The notes beneath the pieces are model-generated. The model was not told the DNA's origin. It saw only the letters and a program-made list of their open reading frames with translations, and made no database searches. 64,000 nucleotides of DNA from Margaritispora aquatica (taxonomy: Eukaryota > Ascomycota > Leotiomycetes > Helotiales > Discinellaceae): contig VJWN01000004.1 in NCBI GenBank assembly GCA_007644065.1, positions 1,798,001-1,862,000 of the forward strand. Direction: 5' to 3'. A program made the translations under genes and the position numbers. Positions 50,314 through 62,256 of the stretch are shown here, in pieces. How positions within the stretch are numbered: the first letter of the stretch is position 1; each line of letters starts with the position of its first letter.

Positions 50314-52187
50314 ATGACAGCAGCTGCGGATTCTTTATACCAGCAAGTATCTGCCGGCTATGTTCCTCTTTCGGAAATTTGCGAGAACGATGCGACAGAG
50401 CCGAAAACAGAAGCGATTCCTTTATTCACCGATAGTGGTGATGAAACGATAGATATTCCTCGCATAGAGTATTTCCCAGATGGAGATGATACATTGGAAC
50501 GTCAGCCGGTGTTCTATGACCCTCAATCACGTTTACGAAACTCGCCGTGGCTCCTCTACCTTTTTTCAATCTTGCAAAGCTGTGCTTTAATTCTCATACC
50601 ATCATTCATTACAGATCGTTGGAAAGACAAGCCATCGACTCCAGCAAAAATACCAGCAACAGCATACCTTAACGGCGTTCGAGGGGTAGCAGCTTACTGC
50701 GTGTGGTGTCAGCACTTTATCAACGAATACTACGGCGCTGGACTCTTTAATGCCTATGGCACACTTCCCCAAGATGTCTACATTATCCAGTAAGAGTCAC
50801 CAGATGATTATCATTCTCTGACCCAACCTATTGTCTATCAGAAGCCCTTACCTATCCTGTATTACTACCGCAGCAATCCTGAGGGCTGTTGGTAGTTATC
50901 TCTTGTTTTCATATTTCATTTTGAGTGCACAGGGCGTGAATATGGCAAACTAATGCTGATTTTTGATATTCTAGATTGCCACTTATACGATTATTCTACT
51001 CCGGCGGCTTTATGGTTCCCGTTTTCTTCGTTCTTTCCGGATTTGTGCTCTCCATCAAACCTCTAAGACTGGCCCGCGCCAAAGACCGTGTTGCTTTGAA
51101 CAAAAGCCTAGCCTCCTCCGTGTTCCGCCGTGGTCCAAGATTATTTTTGCCTATCATTCCTCCTATGTTTGTAGTGGCGCTATTGGTATACTATGGATAT
51201 TTTAGTGTCTCTACCCACCCCTTTGACCAAACATACGTTGTTACCGCGCACTCCTCTGTCTTCGGAGAGCTAGGTGAAGCTCTTTGGAACTTTGAAACCT
51301 TAGCCAGTCCCATCAGGGGCGATAAAAGATTCTTTGTGAATTATAATGCTCCCCTATGGACACTCCCGTATGAATTCCATGGCTCTTTCGTCGTTTTCAT
51401 AATGGCCTTGGCATTTTCCGAAGCGAAACCGTACATGCGCATAAGTACATCCGTACTTCTCGCATGGTACTGTATCTGGAGAGCGCGGTGGGATGTATTC
51501 CTCTTCATTGGCGGCATGGTATTTGCCGAGCTGCGGCTCATACGTGAAGAGATGCCTTTTGCTCTGAGTGATCTTGCAAAGACTCCGAAGGCCAAGAAGA
51601 TTTTGAAAGCTACTAGTAGTAAGTCTGATATGCCAGATCCATCTGTCCCTGTACCACCACCAGAGCAATATAAAATATCGACCTAGATCGTTCAGCTGAC
51701 TCATCGTTTGTCAACAGTTTCTTTCTGGGTGACTGTTTTGATCTGCTCACTATGGCTCGGATCATGGCCTCACGAACACGGATCTGAGGGTCCCGGTTTC
51801 AGGACTCTTGCAGCGCTGACTCCTGCACTCAACAGCGGAAGCGAAGGTGCAATTGTATACTTCTGGGCTTCAATTGGAGCTGTTGGGCTCATCGCGTCGT
51901 TGGAGAACTTGCCGATACTGCAGGTTCCCTTCAACACTTCATTCATCCGCTACATTGGCGACGTTTCGTTCTCAATGTATATTCTCCACTCACCCATGAT
52001 TTGTACACTGGGTAGGCCAATCACCACGCGGATTGTAGGAATGATCGGTAGCCTCGATTGGGGCGTGTTTATCAGCGGCGTGCTGCTGACTCCGATTCTC
52101 ATTTGTTTGGCGGATGTGCAGTGGAGGCTGTTCGATGAGGGGGCTGTGAAGTTTGTGAGATGGGTAGAGACTAAGTTCTTTCGTTGA
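50314..52187 (+). CDS. Membrane acyltransferase 3 family protein
   Basis: Model: exons 50314-50789, 50975-51618, 51718-52187, giving 529 residues. After a ~75-residue hydrophilic start come about ten membrane spans. Family motifs seen: AYLNGVRGVAAYCVWCQHF (the R-G-x-A start with the nearby His), FFVLSGFVLSIK, a basic RGPRLFLPI and a late RYIGDVSFSMYILHSP. Acyltransferase-3 proteins move acyl groups, often acetyl, onto sugars or lipids at membranes. The third exon only joins if the 99-nt intron 51619-51717 is removed; its length is a multiple of three and it holds an in-frame TAG, so intron retention would truncate the protein. It lies 1.1 kb after GT2 on the same strand, so it may modify the GT2 product; this is inference. 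The start ATG at 50314 is the first in frame. Confidence 0.88.
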
Positions 52188-52745
52188 AGAAGAAGAAGAA
52201 GAAGTCTGCAATCGCATCTTCCTCACTCGCGCCCTTCCGTAACAGCATGTTTGTAAGGCTAGTATGAATATGAACCATATTGCTAGCTTACTCTTGGGAG
52301 TGCGATATGAGATGGTTCATCGTCCGTCTGGTGCTAAGCAAAAATACAGATAGGTTTGTTTGCAATAGAATCATCCGTCTGAACTAGGAAGGCGAGGCTT
52401 GTATATATATATTTTAGCGGGGGAAGGGGGAGGGGGTGGGGGTGGAGGGGAACATTAAAAGCTTTTCTAATCAAGGTGGAGGAGATAGTCATAAATATAC
52501 ATTTGAATTCGAATCTGAACTAGACCCTAGCGATCTTACAGGTCTATGTGTTGTGAGAGAAAAGAGAGACGAATTTACAGAATTACAGAATTATATGAAT
52601 TTTCAATGTTTCTTCAATTCTACTCTAATTCTAATATACACTCAATGCTACCTATCCTATCCGATCCGATCTTGAGATTTACTCGACGATAGGTACTAGG
52701 CTCAGAGTGAGTGAGTGTTCGCGTTTTCACACTACAGTATTAGTT

Positions 52746-52767
52746 TGGTTGGTTGGTTGGTTGGTTC
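52746..52767. repeat. GGTT tetranucleotide repeat
   Basis: Five consecutive GGTT units. Confidence 0.85.
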
Positions 52768-52867
52768 ACGGGATCTGACTGTATTTGGTAGTAGCGGGGC
52801 GGACAGGAGGAGGGAAGGATGGCCGAGATCAGGGAAGTGAAGGGATGGGATGGGATGTGCTAGTTAA

Positions 52868-52897
52868 TGGAGGAGGAGGAGGAGGAGGGGGAGGAGG
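52868..52897. repeat. GGA trinucleotide repeat
   Basis: About nine GGA units, slightly interrupted, on a G-rich strand that continues with GGT-type repeats to about 52930. Confidence 0.85.
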
Positions 52898-54491
52898 ATT
52901 TGGGTGGTGCTTCTGGTGGTGGTGGTGTTGGTGGGATGGGAAAGGTGATGTGGTTGGTTTGTCTGGCTGGCAATGGACAGGTAGATAGACAGGTAGGGGA
53001 AGGAGAGGGAAGGACTGGGCTGGGTTGGGCTGTGGGAACGGAGGAGGTAGGGAGGGATGGAGTTCCAAGGGAGCACACGATATAGGTAGGCAGGTAATGA
53101 ACTCGAATGAATTGTGAATTGTGAATTATGAAAGGAGAAGGACGATAAAGCAAGGCGGTACTCGAAATCAACACACCTCAGTCATCAATAGTCATCAGAC
53201 CAGAGCCTCTCATGTGGCATGGGTAGTATCAAAGTCAACATCAATGCCAAAGTCAAAGCCTCTCCTTTATCTCAGACATTCATTCATCTAGTACAATGTA
53301 ACAAAAAGGGGGGTGTCTAAGGTACAACCGCTCCTATGCTTGCTTCTCAGTTCTCAGTTCTTGGTTTTTTTCGCGGTGTGCGGTGTGGTGTGGCGAGGAG
53401 AAGGATCGGTTACTAAGCGAGCGGAGAGAGGGGACACGCGGGTCAGAGACATCGATGTCTGACTGCCTACCCACTTACCAAGTCCCACCCACTGTTCTTG
53501 GTCCGAGTTATTTTTCTTTAAGGGGCCGCGCTCCGAGTCCTGTCTTGTTTTGTCTTATCTCGACTTGTATGCGGCTCGTGTGGTAGTGCTTGTGCCTTGC
53601 ATTTTGGAAATTTGGAGCGGGTGTGATGGAAGAGAGTGCCGACTGTGGAAGGAGGTTGGAGAGCAGAGAGAGACAACGGGATAACGGTAACCGGCAACCG
53701 GGCAAAGAGGGCAAGATACGCAAGATAGCAGTTAGTGTGAATTGTGAACTGTGAAGAGATGATTAAATCAGCGTTATGAATTAGGGGGGAAGTGGATTAA
53801 GTAGGCAAGCTAAGTTATGAGACGAGACGATGCGTTTCATGCTTCAGAAGGACGGTAGAAATAGGGATTTACTCCACACCCAAGCCTACTCGTTCAGCAG
53901 CATCATATCATAGAGTCTGAAAATTCCATAACTTATCTTTCCAACACCACGCCTCTACGTTGTATGCAGGCCAGATTATCTTGTCTTTCTCTTTCATCAG
54001 GTCTGACAGAAGCGAGGTTGAGATAGTAATCAACCAGCTCGTACAGGTAATTACAAAGGTACGGGAGAAAGATAGGCGCTTTTGCGCTTCTACGGTACTC
54101 ATTTGGCTCCGGCCCTGGCCTCCAATTATCGAATTTCCAAGGTCACGGCCCTGACCCTGGCTGTCATCTGGTGTTCGCCAAGGAATAGAAAGGTTGGTTT
54201 TGCTTCTTCAACAAGGAGGCATCTGCAGGAACACATCTAAATTGGGTCTTGTGGCTGCCCGGGGCGGTTCGGTTCAGTGGCTCAGACAAGTGGCTATATA
54301 TCACATCCACATCCACATCGATATCCATATCTATCCCCATATCCATGGAACATGACGAACCGTGGAAGTGGGATCTCGGGGTCCAAGTTGGTGGTGACAC
54401 ATGGTCAGGGGTTTGGTGGGGTTGGTTTGTCGTGACCTTGGCGCAAGAACGAGGGACCTTTTTCCTAGATGAAAATAGTGTAGGGGTAAGG

Positions 54492-54510
54492 TAGAGAGAG
54501 AGAGAGAGAA
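54492..54510. repeat. GA dinucleotide repeat
   Basis: Nine consecutive AG/GA units. Confidence 0.85.
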
Positions 54511-56729
54511 AAGATATAATAGAGGGGGGCTTTTTGGTGGAGAGACAGGTGTAAGGGAAAGGGCAAGGAGATGAAGAAAGGAGCCTGAAAACGCACTAGC
54601 TTGGGAATATTATTTGATAATGTAGATCTCGGGAGGAAGGGTTCGGGAAGGGTGTACAATACAAGTTCGGAAGTACATGGTGTTTCTCTCCCAGATATCA
54701 CGAGTGACGAAGGGGGAACCGAGAGGAGAGATGATCAGCACAAGGAAGGGAGTTCGGGATGGGTCGATCACGATCACGGGTTGGGTTAACGGTACTCCGT
54801 CTTGTGTTGGTGATGTGCTGCTGGGTCCAGAGTCGCATTTGGGATTTCGGGGTTGATTCTGGGGAGATCAGCTAGATGGCTCCAGGGGATATTGTTTTCT
54901 TTGTTGGTGGTGGTGTGGTCCCCCTGTGAAGATCATTGGCGATGCGACACATGGATTGGAAAAGGCATTGTAGATCGTTTATTGACATGGGTGAAGACCA
55001 ATTTTCGAACCCCAGTTTTAACACAGCTCTTCGGCCTCATATGCAGCCAGAAGTAGTTCGATGATGCCCAGATAAGCTTACAAGTACGGTCGCTCTACAG
55101 GTGCATAGTTCCGTACTCATATTGATGAAATGTCTTTTGGACGCAGACACTTCTCGTTTGGTACCTCCATGCTAGCTTGGGCGCGAATCGATATACCCCC
55201 ACGTCCAGGAATAGCCAATGCTGAGGGGTGAGTGTCCGTCAAGATGTCTGTTCTCTTAGACAGAAAAATCCAACACCAAAACCTCAACTAGTCACCCAGC
55301 AGGTCTCCAAGAAGTAACTCCAGGGAATCCGTGAGGGGCAACTCAAAGTGGAACAGACAGGTATTGCATCCGAGATGTGCATGTTAAAGTACAGAACGAG
55401 TACAGAACGAGGCATGCGAGATAAGAGCATTGCACAACTGCACACACAACATGACAACTATGAGAGTTAACATAGTAAAAGCTTGAGATTCACCTCGAGG
55501 GTCAAACGAAGCTGCTTGTAGGGCTGCAAATGATGAGCTGCAGAATTTTGTGTCCCAACTCAGCTAAAATTCTGACTGAGCGATACACAATCAACTGTGT
55601 ATTAGAGAAGCCGCATGTGTTGAAGACATGGATAAGGTACATGCCGTGGCTATCTATCTTAAGTTTTTGTCTGCTGTGCTTCCAAATCCCTGGCTTGCTG
55701 AACTACCTACCGAGTATTCAATGTATACGTGCGGATATACCTCCGTGCGTCCGCAATAATTCTAGAAGCATCTAGCAAGGTGGTTATAGAGGTAAGTGCC
55801 TACCTATGCAAGATTTTCGCGATGTCCCCAACTCATTGAACGTTGCTGAACTCAATTGCTGGCGTTACAGTATCGTTGCCGTTGCCTTTGTCGATGTCGT
55901 TTCCGTCCGCTAGTCGAGGGCACTAGCTCAATTGACTCCTTAGCTTACCTATTTACTTTTTGAAAGCCAAATTGACTTTTTTTTATTTTTTAGTTGAACA
56001 CCGAATCTCCCAACTTCAATAACACTGTCAGACGCTCTCAGCCTTCGTATTACCGATATGATGCTGGGTATATATGGAAATACGAGACATTATTTGCAGC
56101 CAGATATGGTATCTAGCCATATCTACCAATGGATGGGCGGAATATCACCAATTCTGGCTGCAGAACCAGCCACAGTTCATACAATCCTGCCAGACCCGTG
56201 TCAAAGGTAGAGACACTATGCTTGGCTGTCAAATAAGCACAGCAGGTCTCCTGTACCGCAGATTACTACTCCTGCATCACACATCCATGCACAAGCACAC
56301 GACCTTACAGTAGGGCCAACCTTATGCTCGACCTCGGATTTTGTAGCACAGGTATGAAATTCAATTAACAAGTAGTACTTGAAGACTCGAAGAAAAGAAG
56401 GCAATCTCTCCTATGTGAAGATCGACAAGGTTTCGACATGAAGGGGTGCGGGAACGGTGCAGTATGGTACTAAAGCATGTTTTTTTTAATGTTTTTATAT
56501 GCCTCCCCAATGTTTAATATTGAGTCCAAGACCTTCCAGTCCTCATCTGTCCAAATCTGCTTTGCGGCTGCTATCAGTTCTTTCTTTTTTTCGGAGAGAA
56601 GAAAGCGCCTTCCCGCACAGCTCTCTTAGTCCTCTATGTCATTTTTTGTTTCAATGATCTATCTTCAAGTCAGTTGCATTGTCATTCTCGGACAGTAGGT
56701 ACTGTAACTTCAGAAAAGTTCACGGAAAC

Positions 56730-58067
56730 ATGAGGGCTTCAAGTTGGCGGGGTCTTTTGACCACTACACTCTCTTTAATCGTTGTGGGAGCAAATGCGCA
56801 GACAGGAACGCTGTCGGATCTGGGCAGTTTGTTGGCGGGACAGGCGAACTTGACGACTTTCTATTCTCTCATTCAAAAGTATCCTGCAATTTTGCTGAAG
56901 CTGCCGTCGTACTCAGGCGTTACTGTAGGTATTTTCATGTGTGGTTGTATGCATACCTGCAAGAGAGCAAAGCTGACCATGAGCTTTCTTCTAGATTCTC
57001 GCTCCGAGTGATGAGGCATTTGCGAAGATTCCATTCACAGCATTGAACGATGCATGGGCAAGAAATGATGCAGAAACCATCACGAATGTCCTCGAATACC
57101 ACATCCTGCAGGGAACCAGGATGGCAACATCACTGGTTGCAGGATCTCCGATCTTCATACCGACATTAATGTCAGATGAGAATTGGAGCAATGTGACCGG
57201 AGGACAGAGAGTTGAAAATGTGAAGCAAGCAGGAAATGTGGTTGTGTTTGTCAGTGGACAGGGTAGCAGGAGCAAGCTCATCAAATCTGTGCGTAGAGAA
57301 TGCAGGTGTCACAAAGATAGAAAGAAATGCTAATTGTTTTCTAGGATTTACTATTTTCAGGAGGAGTTGTACAAATCATCGACTCGCTTCTCATCCCTCC
57401 AACCAACTTCACCAAAACCGCCAATGCCTTCAACTTGATCTCTTTCGAAGGCGCTTGCTATGCGTCTGGCCAAGTTGACAAATTCGCAGCCTCGGACGTG
57501 ACTATGTTCGCACCTGCAAACGAAGCATTCGAGATCCTTGGCCCCGCACTCCAGAGCATGACCTCCACCCAACTCGCTGAAGTGATGGATTACCACCTTG
57601 TCAACAGCGTGGTGTACTCGACCGGTCTTACCAACGGCACTATCCTCAATACAGCACAAGGAGGCAAGCTCACGATTCGCCACTCCGGAAATAACGTGTA
57701 TATCAATAGCGCGCAACTGCTCACTACTGACGTGCTGATTGCGAATGGTGTACTACACATCATTGACAATGTCCTCAATCCCTCTGCATCGAACGCAATG
57801 CCTAATCCTCTGACAGCAACGCAAGAGCCTGTTTTTGCGTCGGCTGCGCAGGCTACGGATCAGCCATTCAAGACCGCACTGCCATGTACAACGAATTGCC
57901 CCGCTCCGCCGACAACGTCGATATCGAAGACGTCGAAGGCGACGGCGAAAGCCACGGGTGTGCTTACGAGTAGTAGCAAAGGTCTTGGAGCACCGATGGC
58001 AAGAGAAACGGGCTTTGGAGCTGCGGGATTAATGCTTGCGATTGGTGGTGCGGCGATGATGATATAA
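56730..58067 (+). CDS. GPI-type fasciclin (FAS1) domain surface protein
   Basis: Model: exons 56730-56924, 56995-57288, 57345-58067, giving 403 residues. A signal peptide (LLTTTLSLIVVGANAQ) is followed by two FAS1 domains. The first has ILAPSDEAFAKIP and VLEYHILQGT; the second has DVTMFAPANEAFEILGPAL, VMDYHLVNSVVY and VLIANGVLHIIDNVL. These are the H1 and YH motifs of the fold. A Ser/Thr-rich stalk and a hydrophobic small-residue C-terminus (GFGAAGLMLAIGGAAMMI) suggest a GPI anchor. FAS1 proteins mediate adhesion and cell-surface contacts. The first intron uses GTAGGT and the second GTGCGT; both join in phase 0. The upstream neighbour is a gene-poor region, so no operon-like partner is seen. 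Confidence 0.92.
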
Positions 58068-60337
58068 TTTGGTTGTTCAATGCTTAATTTTTGAAATGGA
58101 GATGGGTATTTGGTAGAAATTTTGGAATCTTTTTGAAATTGAGCGAGGGAGTTCAAACGGGATTTTCTCTTTTTTCTTTCTCTGTATGTGTAAAGAGTTA
58201 GACAGGGAGACTGTTTGTACATCAGATGAAATTTGAAGCACAGCGAGGGATTTCAACAACTTGGTGCTGGTGAGTGGCATGGACTATGTAAGAGCTCAAG
58301 TATGAGAGTGTAATAGATCTCAGCAGGTGCATCGAGCTAATAGAAGGAAAATGCCATGTTAAATGCACATCAATTTGGTAACACTTGTGCCAAGTGCATC
58401 TCTACTGTAATACATAAATATTGAAAGCAAGTATTCGCTGAGTCAAAGTTCTTGCAAAAGATATACCAAGCAAACTTCCAGATATGGAGAGCATAGGACC
58501 CCATAGGTGTGTATCATTGGACGACTCATTTGTGATTCTTTCTAGAGACTGCATTCTTTGGTCTTATAGCTCATTTCCACTATACTTTTTTATCTATTGA
58601 TATTCAACGAGTCAACATGCATATCTCGTATAGGTCTAGATATCTCGCCCCCACGACGTCTAGGAAGTGTAGAAATCGCCGCTTTCCTATCATACTTCAG
58701 TAGCGAGAACAAACGACTCAAAAGTAAGTACCGTATCAGTACTACTAGTGCACCAACGTTATATTCTACATCGACGCTTTTCGTCTTTCTTACTCGCTCG
58801 CTACGACTTGAATGGCCAACATTTTGGTCGAGTTTGGAAAAGGATAACGAGGACTCATACCAGTAGACACAAGTGCGGACACTGTTTACTGCTTTGCAGC
58901 TGTTCGGATTTTGCATGCTCGTTTGCGGTCGCGAAAACATTCGGATGGCCATGTCAGTTCGCTGAGGTGTGGTAAGATCTCACCTTCTTGCTACCTGCAC
59001 AACAGAGAGTACCATTCCAAGTTTTGCTATCGAGAAGTTATTTGTTGATTGCTGTGAGAATCTCCATGATTAGGTAAGATTACTTGCCAATGAATGAACT
59101 TTCACTCACTCGGATCACTCGATGCGAGGCTCATTCCCCATAATGCAGGAGCAAGGGCTCATCTTATATGCTTGTTCAACAATAACTGAATGGAGATGTC
59201 GAGAAAGTATCCAAGAAGAAGCACGATAGTTGCAGTAGAGTTCTACATAATGGATATACGTTCGCGCGCGCGCGCAAGAGAGAAATTTTGTGTTTGAAGG
59301 TGGATAGACTGCAGTCCAAGTGCCGCGACGCTTGATAACAGTAGGAAAGCTTCCTTCCTGGTCTTTGGACTACTCTGCCTTATCATAGATGTGCGTGCTG
59401 TTCCTGTTTTCACACAGAAGCATACGCAGTGTACTTGAAAACTTGAAAATTTGAAAGCCTACCGTGCATTATATCTATTGCCACAGACTGAGTGAAGTGG
59501 CACTGCTGGTGAGTTTGCAATGGTCGCAGTGATGCGTCGCTGTTGTTTGAGCTCGCAACCTGGATTGTTGAGTGTCTCGTTCTGGTATATGGTTGTTGCA
59601 TATCCCAGGATGATGTGGTTTCTCACTTGGTGAGAGAATATTCAAGTTGCTTGGGTACATAACCTTCATGCTCAGTTATGCCTAGACATGAGCTTGTGAA
59701 TGAGGATATCCTAACTCTAGTTTTTTTGTATGAAAGTGGGCTCTCAAATGCATGTGTCTTTTCTAGGAATTGCTCACTTTCAGATCTTACAATTTCCTAT
59801 AAAAAGGTAGACCCGTGTCCAATACAGCGTATAACACATAAGAACACTTCCCTCTTCAATTTATATAATATACAAAAGGGGATACTTGGATTAAATACAA
59901 CCATATACCGCGATAACTCAATGTCCCTGGCAATCCCAAGGCTGTTGGGGATCATTTCTCCATCTCTTTCAAGCCGATGGCAGTGTTAATATACGGGAGA
60001 AAGGAGGTATCATTACGAACGTACCGATTTTACGCCAACTCTTCATAAAGGAATATCCAGCAACTTTCAAGTAGACGATCGGGATTTGATAACCAACCCT
60101 GTAAGAGAGTCGCACATGTCGCAATGCTTTGTCAAATTCCTACAGTAGGGTGGACCGAAACCACATGTTGTCGACGGGTACACTTGAATACTTTAAATAA
60201 GAGCCGAGGATCTAGTGGATAATATTTACTTCTCTATAGAAGCTTAAGTATAATGGTGTAACATATCTTACTTTGCAATATATGGATGAGTCGGCACAGA
60301 TGAGGAGGTTATGATCTTAAACTTATTGAAAGCTGTC
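58068..60337. other. Intergenic between the fasciclin gene and 5S rRNA
   Basis: No protein gene is supported. A perfect alternating C/G run of 13 bases lies at 59263-59275. Weak open frames have no family features. Confidence 0.45.
59263..59275. repeat. CG dinucleotide run
   Basis: Thirteen alternating C and G bases, unusual in this moderately A/T-rich spacer and capable of forming Z-DNA. Confidence 0.85.
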
Positions 60338-60456
60338 ACATACGACCATAGACTGAGGAGAACTGGGCATCCCGTCCGCTCTGCCATACATAAGCCTCAG
60401 ATCGGTAGATTAGTAGTTGGGTGGGTGACCACCAGCGAATACCTACTGTTGTATGT
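60338..60456 (+). rRNA. 5S ribosomal RNA, dispersed copy
   Basis: This 119-base gene has the ascomycete 5S layout. The ends pair: ACATACGAC at the start with GTTGTATGT at the end. GACTGAGG pairs with CCTCAGATC. The CCCGTCCGCTCTGCCATA, TAGTAGTTGGGTGGGTGACC and ACCAGCGAAT segments match the internal control region and loop structures. A T-run ends transcription right after (60456-60459). Helix II differs from the Neurospora sequence I remember but still pairs, so the copy looks functional. Single, scattered 5S genes are normal in filamentous ascomycetes. Confidence 0.92.
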
Positions 60457-60861
60457 TTTGTCATTTTTGCCTATGCCCAGTAATTCTTTTGTCTGATTCT
60501 TAGATATCCTATAGAGCTGGAGTAGAAACCTTCCAACGCCATTCATAGCCGTTATCACCCCATGCCAGTTTTTTGCCATCATCACCAAGGCATGCACTGA
60601 CTATTAGTACGATCAACGGGTAGTACGGCTGTATACGACCTGTAGACGGTCTGGATTCGAAGTGAGGGTGGGGTAAATTCGATGATGAAATGCGGGGAGG
60701 ACATTGCGAATTTAGCGATCTTAGAGGCTTATCAAGCGACAAGAAGACACCCCTTTGTATACGAGTACAACAACTATATATAGAGTAATGCAGTAGAGCT
60801 TTGAGGATATAAACTATCTCAAATTAAGTTCAAAGCACTAAGACTATCGACATTCATTACA
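60457..60861. other. Promoter region of the dioxygenase gene
   Basis: This 405-bp stretch between 5S rRNA and the dioxygenase gene holds the TATA box at 60775-60782. No gene is seen in it. Confidence 0.5.
60775..60782 (+). promoter_or_regulatory. TATA box of the dioxygenase gene
   Basis: TATATATA lies 80 bases before the start ATG, at a normal core-promoter distance. Confidence 0.55.
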
Positions 60862-62022
60862 ATGTCTACTACCACCACTCAAACCAAATCACAGGAGAGC
60901 CATGCTCTAGTTGATGATGCACACAAGTACGATTATGACCGTCTACCAAGATACGTCCACCCACCAGAGACCAAAGAGTCACTCCCATGGGCTGAGCTAG
61001 TCACACTTGATCTGGAAGACTTCTCTCGACCAGGCGGCAAAGAGCGCCTCGCAAAGCAGCTCGAACACGCTGTCCATCATGTTGGATTCTTTTATGTGAA
61101 GAACTATGGGCTTTCCCAAGAACAAGTAGACAACCAGTTCACGCTCGCCAAAAACCTTTTTGAGCTCGACACCGAAGAAAAAGCAAAGTACGAAATTGAC
61201 TACGCTGCAGCAGACTACAATGGCTGGCGTCGCGCAGGCAGACGAGTGAACCAGCCAGTGGCGGACAATATCGAGATCTATAACGTTCCCAAGTTCACCA
61301 AGGACTTCAAGGGGAAGTACCAGCAACCACCTCTGTTGCAAGCACATCTCCACGAGATCGAGGTCTTCTCCAAAGCACTGCATGCGAATGTAGTACTGCC
61401 TCTTCTTCGTTTGTTTGCCATCATCCTGCAACTTCCAGATGAGGACTATCTCGTCAAGCAACACACGTACGAAAAGAAAAGCGAAGACCATTTCCGATAT
61501 ATGATATACCACAAACGAACTCCCGAAGAGCATGCTCTCAGCGGATATGGACAGACTACCGGCCATACCGATCTGGGCACTGTCACTTTGCTCTTCAGAC
61601 AACCCGTTGCTGGCCTTCAGATTCTTGGAGACGATGGAAACTGGACTTATGTCTCGGCTCAGCCAGGCACCATTACTGTCAACCTTGCTGATACGATTTC
61701 GCACCTCACTGGCGGCTGGCTCAAGAGCTCTGTCCATCGTGTTGTTGCTCCTCCAAAGGATCAATGGGAGTATGAGCGTACAGGACTGTTGTACTTCGCT
61801 CGACCACACAATGACACTGTGCTGAATTTTATTGAGGATTCGCCAGTTTTGAAGGCGGCAGGTGTCAAGTCGCGATTTGACCAGCCTGTGACGATGGAGC
61901 AGTGGGTAAAAGCAAAGCAGACGTTGCAACTGAATCCAGAGATCTCGGCTAAGAGGTACGCTGAATCTGGGGATGGCACAGCTGAGGTTATTGCTGGCTT
62001 TAGAGATCGCTACTATAAGTAG
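60862..62022 (+). CDS. 2-oxoglutarate/Fe(II)-dependent dioxygenase (isopenicillin-N-synthase-like)
   Basis: One uninterrupted exon codes for 386 residues. The N-terminal DIOX_N region has EHAVHHVGFFYVKNYGLS. The jelly-roll core carries the iron ligands His235 and Asp237 (GHTDLGTVTLLF) and His292 (SSVHRVV), with Arg306 (ERTGLLYFA) placed to bind 2-oxoglutarate. The family oxidises small molecules using oxygen and 2-oxoglutarate, producing succinate and carbon dioxide; many fungal members act in secondary metabolism or in breaking down plant compounds. The substrate cannot be read from the sequence and there is no biosynthetic cluster next to it. Lack of introns differs from every other complete protein gene here, so recent transfer or retrotransposition is possible, though intronless members are common. 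A convergent antisense open frame (60997-61929) is a shadow. Confidence 0.93.
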   Translation: MSTTTTQTKSQESHALVDDAHKYDYDRLPRYVHPPETKESLPWAELVTLDLEDFSRPGGKERLAKQLEHAVHHVGFFYVKNYGLSQEQVDNQFTLAKNLFELDTEEKAKYEIDYAAADYNGWRRAGRRVNQPVADNIEIYNVPKFTKDFKGKYQQPPLLQAHLHEIEVFSKALHANVVLPLLRLFAIILQLPDEDYLVKQHTYEKKSEDHFRYMIYHKRTPEEHALSGYGQTTGHTDLGTVTLLFRQPVAGLQILGDDGNWTYVSAQPGTITVNLADTISHLTGGWLKSSVHRVVAPPKDQWEYERTGLLYFARPHNDTVLNFIEDSPVLKAAGVKSRFDQPVTMEQWVKAKQTLQLNPEISAKRYAESGDGTAEVIAGFRDRYYK

Positions 62023-62256
62023 AATATAGTGAAAGTGACGAACTTGAACATCACAAAGCAGCCCTCCATTGCAGTGATAATGAAGTCCCGTTTGAACTGC
62101 CTAGATACTGGCCAACTCGGAGCATATGCACTTGCAATGAATGTACCTACATTTTGTGAGCTTCAGGCATAAATTTGTGATCACGTCTTGTTGTCGCTGG
62201 ATTGAAAGTTGGTACATTCAACAACGCCCATATATGTACAGTCTATCTTCAGAAGT

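Larger units (their letters stand above)
52188..56729. other. Gene-poor stretch of 4.5 kb
   Basis: No gene is supported. It contains purine-rich simple repeats (GGTT at 52746-52767, GGA at 52868-52897, GA at 54492-54510) and an ATCCACATCCA-type repeat at about 54303-54345. Open frames here are low-complexity shadows of these repeats. Confidence 0.5.

Noticed and set aside
52860..53174. Pro/Ser-rich open frames around the GGA/GGT repeat
   Set aside because: They are translations of simple repeats.
55920..55936. A tRNA A-box-like TAGCTCAATTGA
   Set aside because: No B-box (GGTTCGANTCC) follows at a suitable distance and no cloverleaf can be drawn.
60997..61929. A 310-codon open frame on the minus strand opposite the dioxygenase
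   Set aside because: It is an antisense shadow of a conserved gene whose iron-binding motifs are on the plus strand, and its product resembles nothing.
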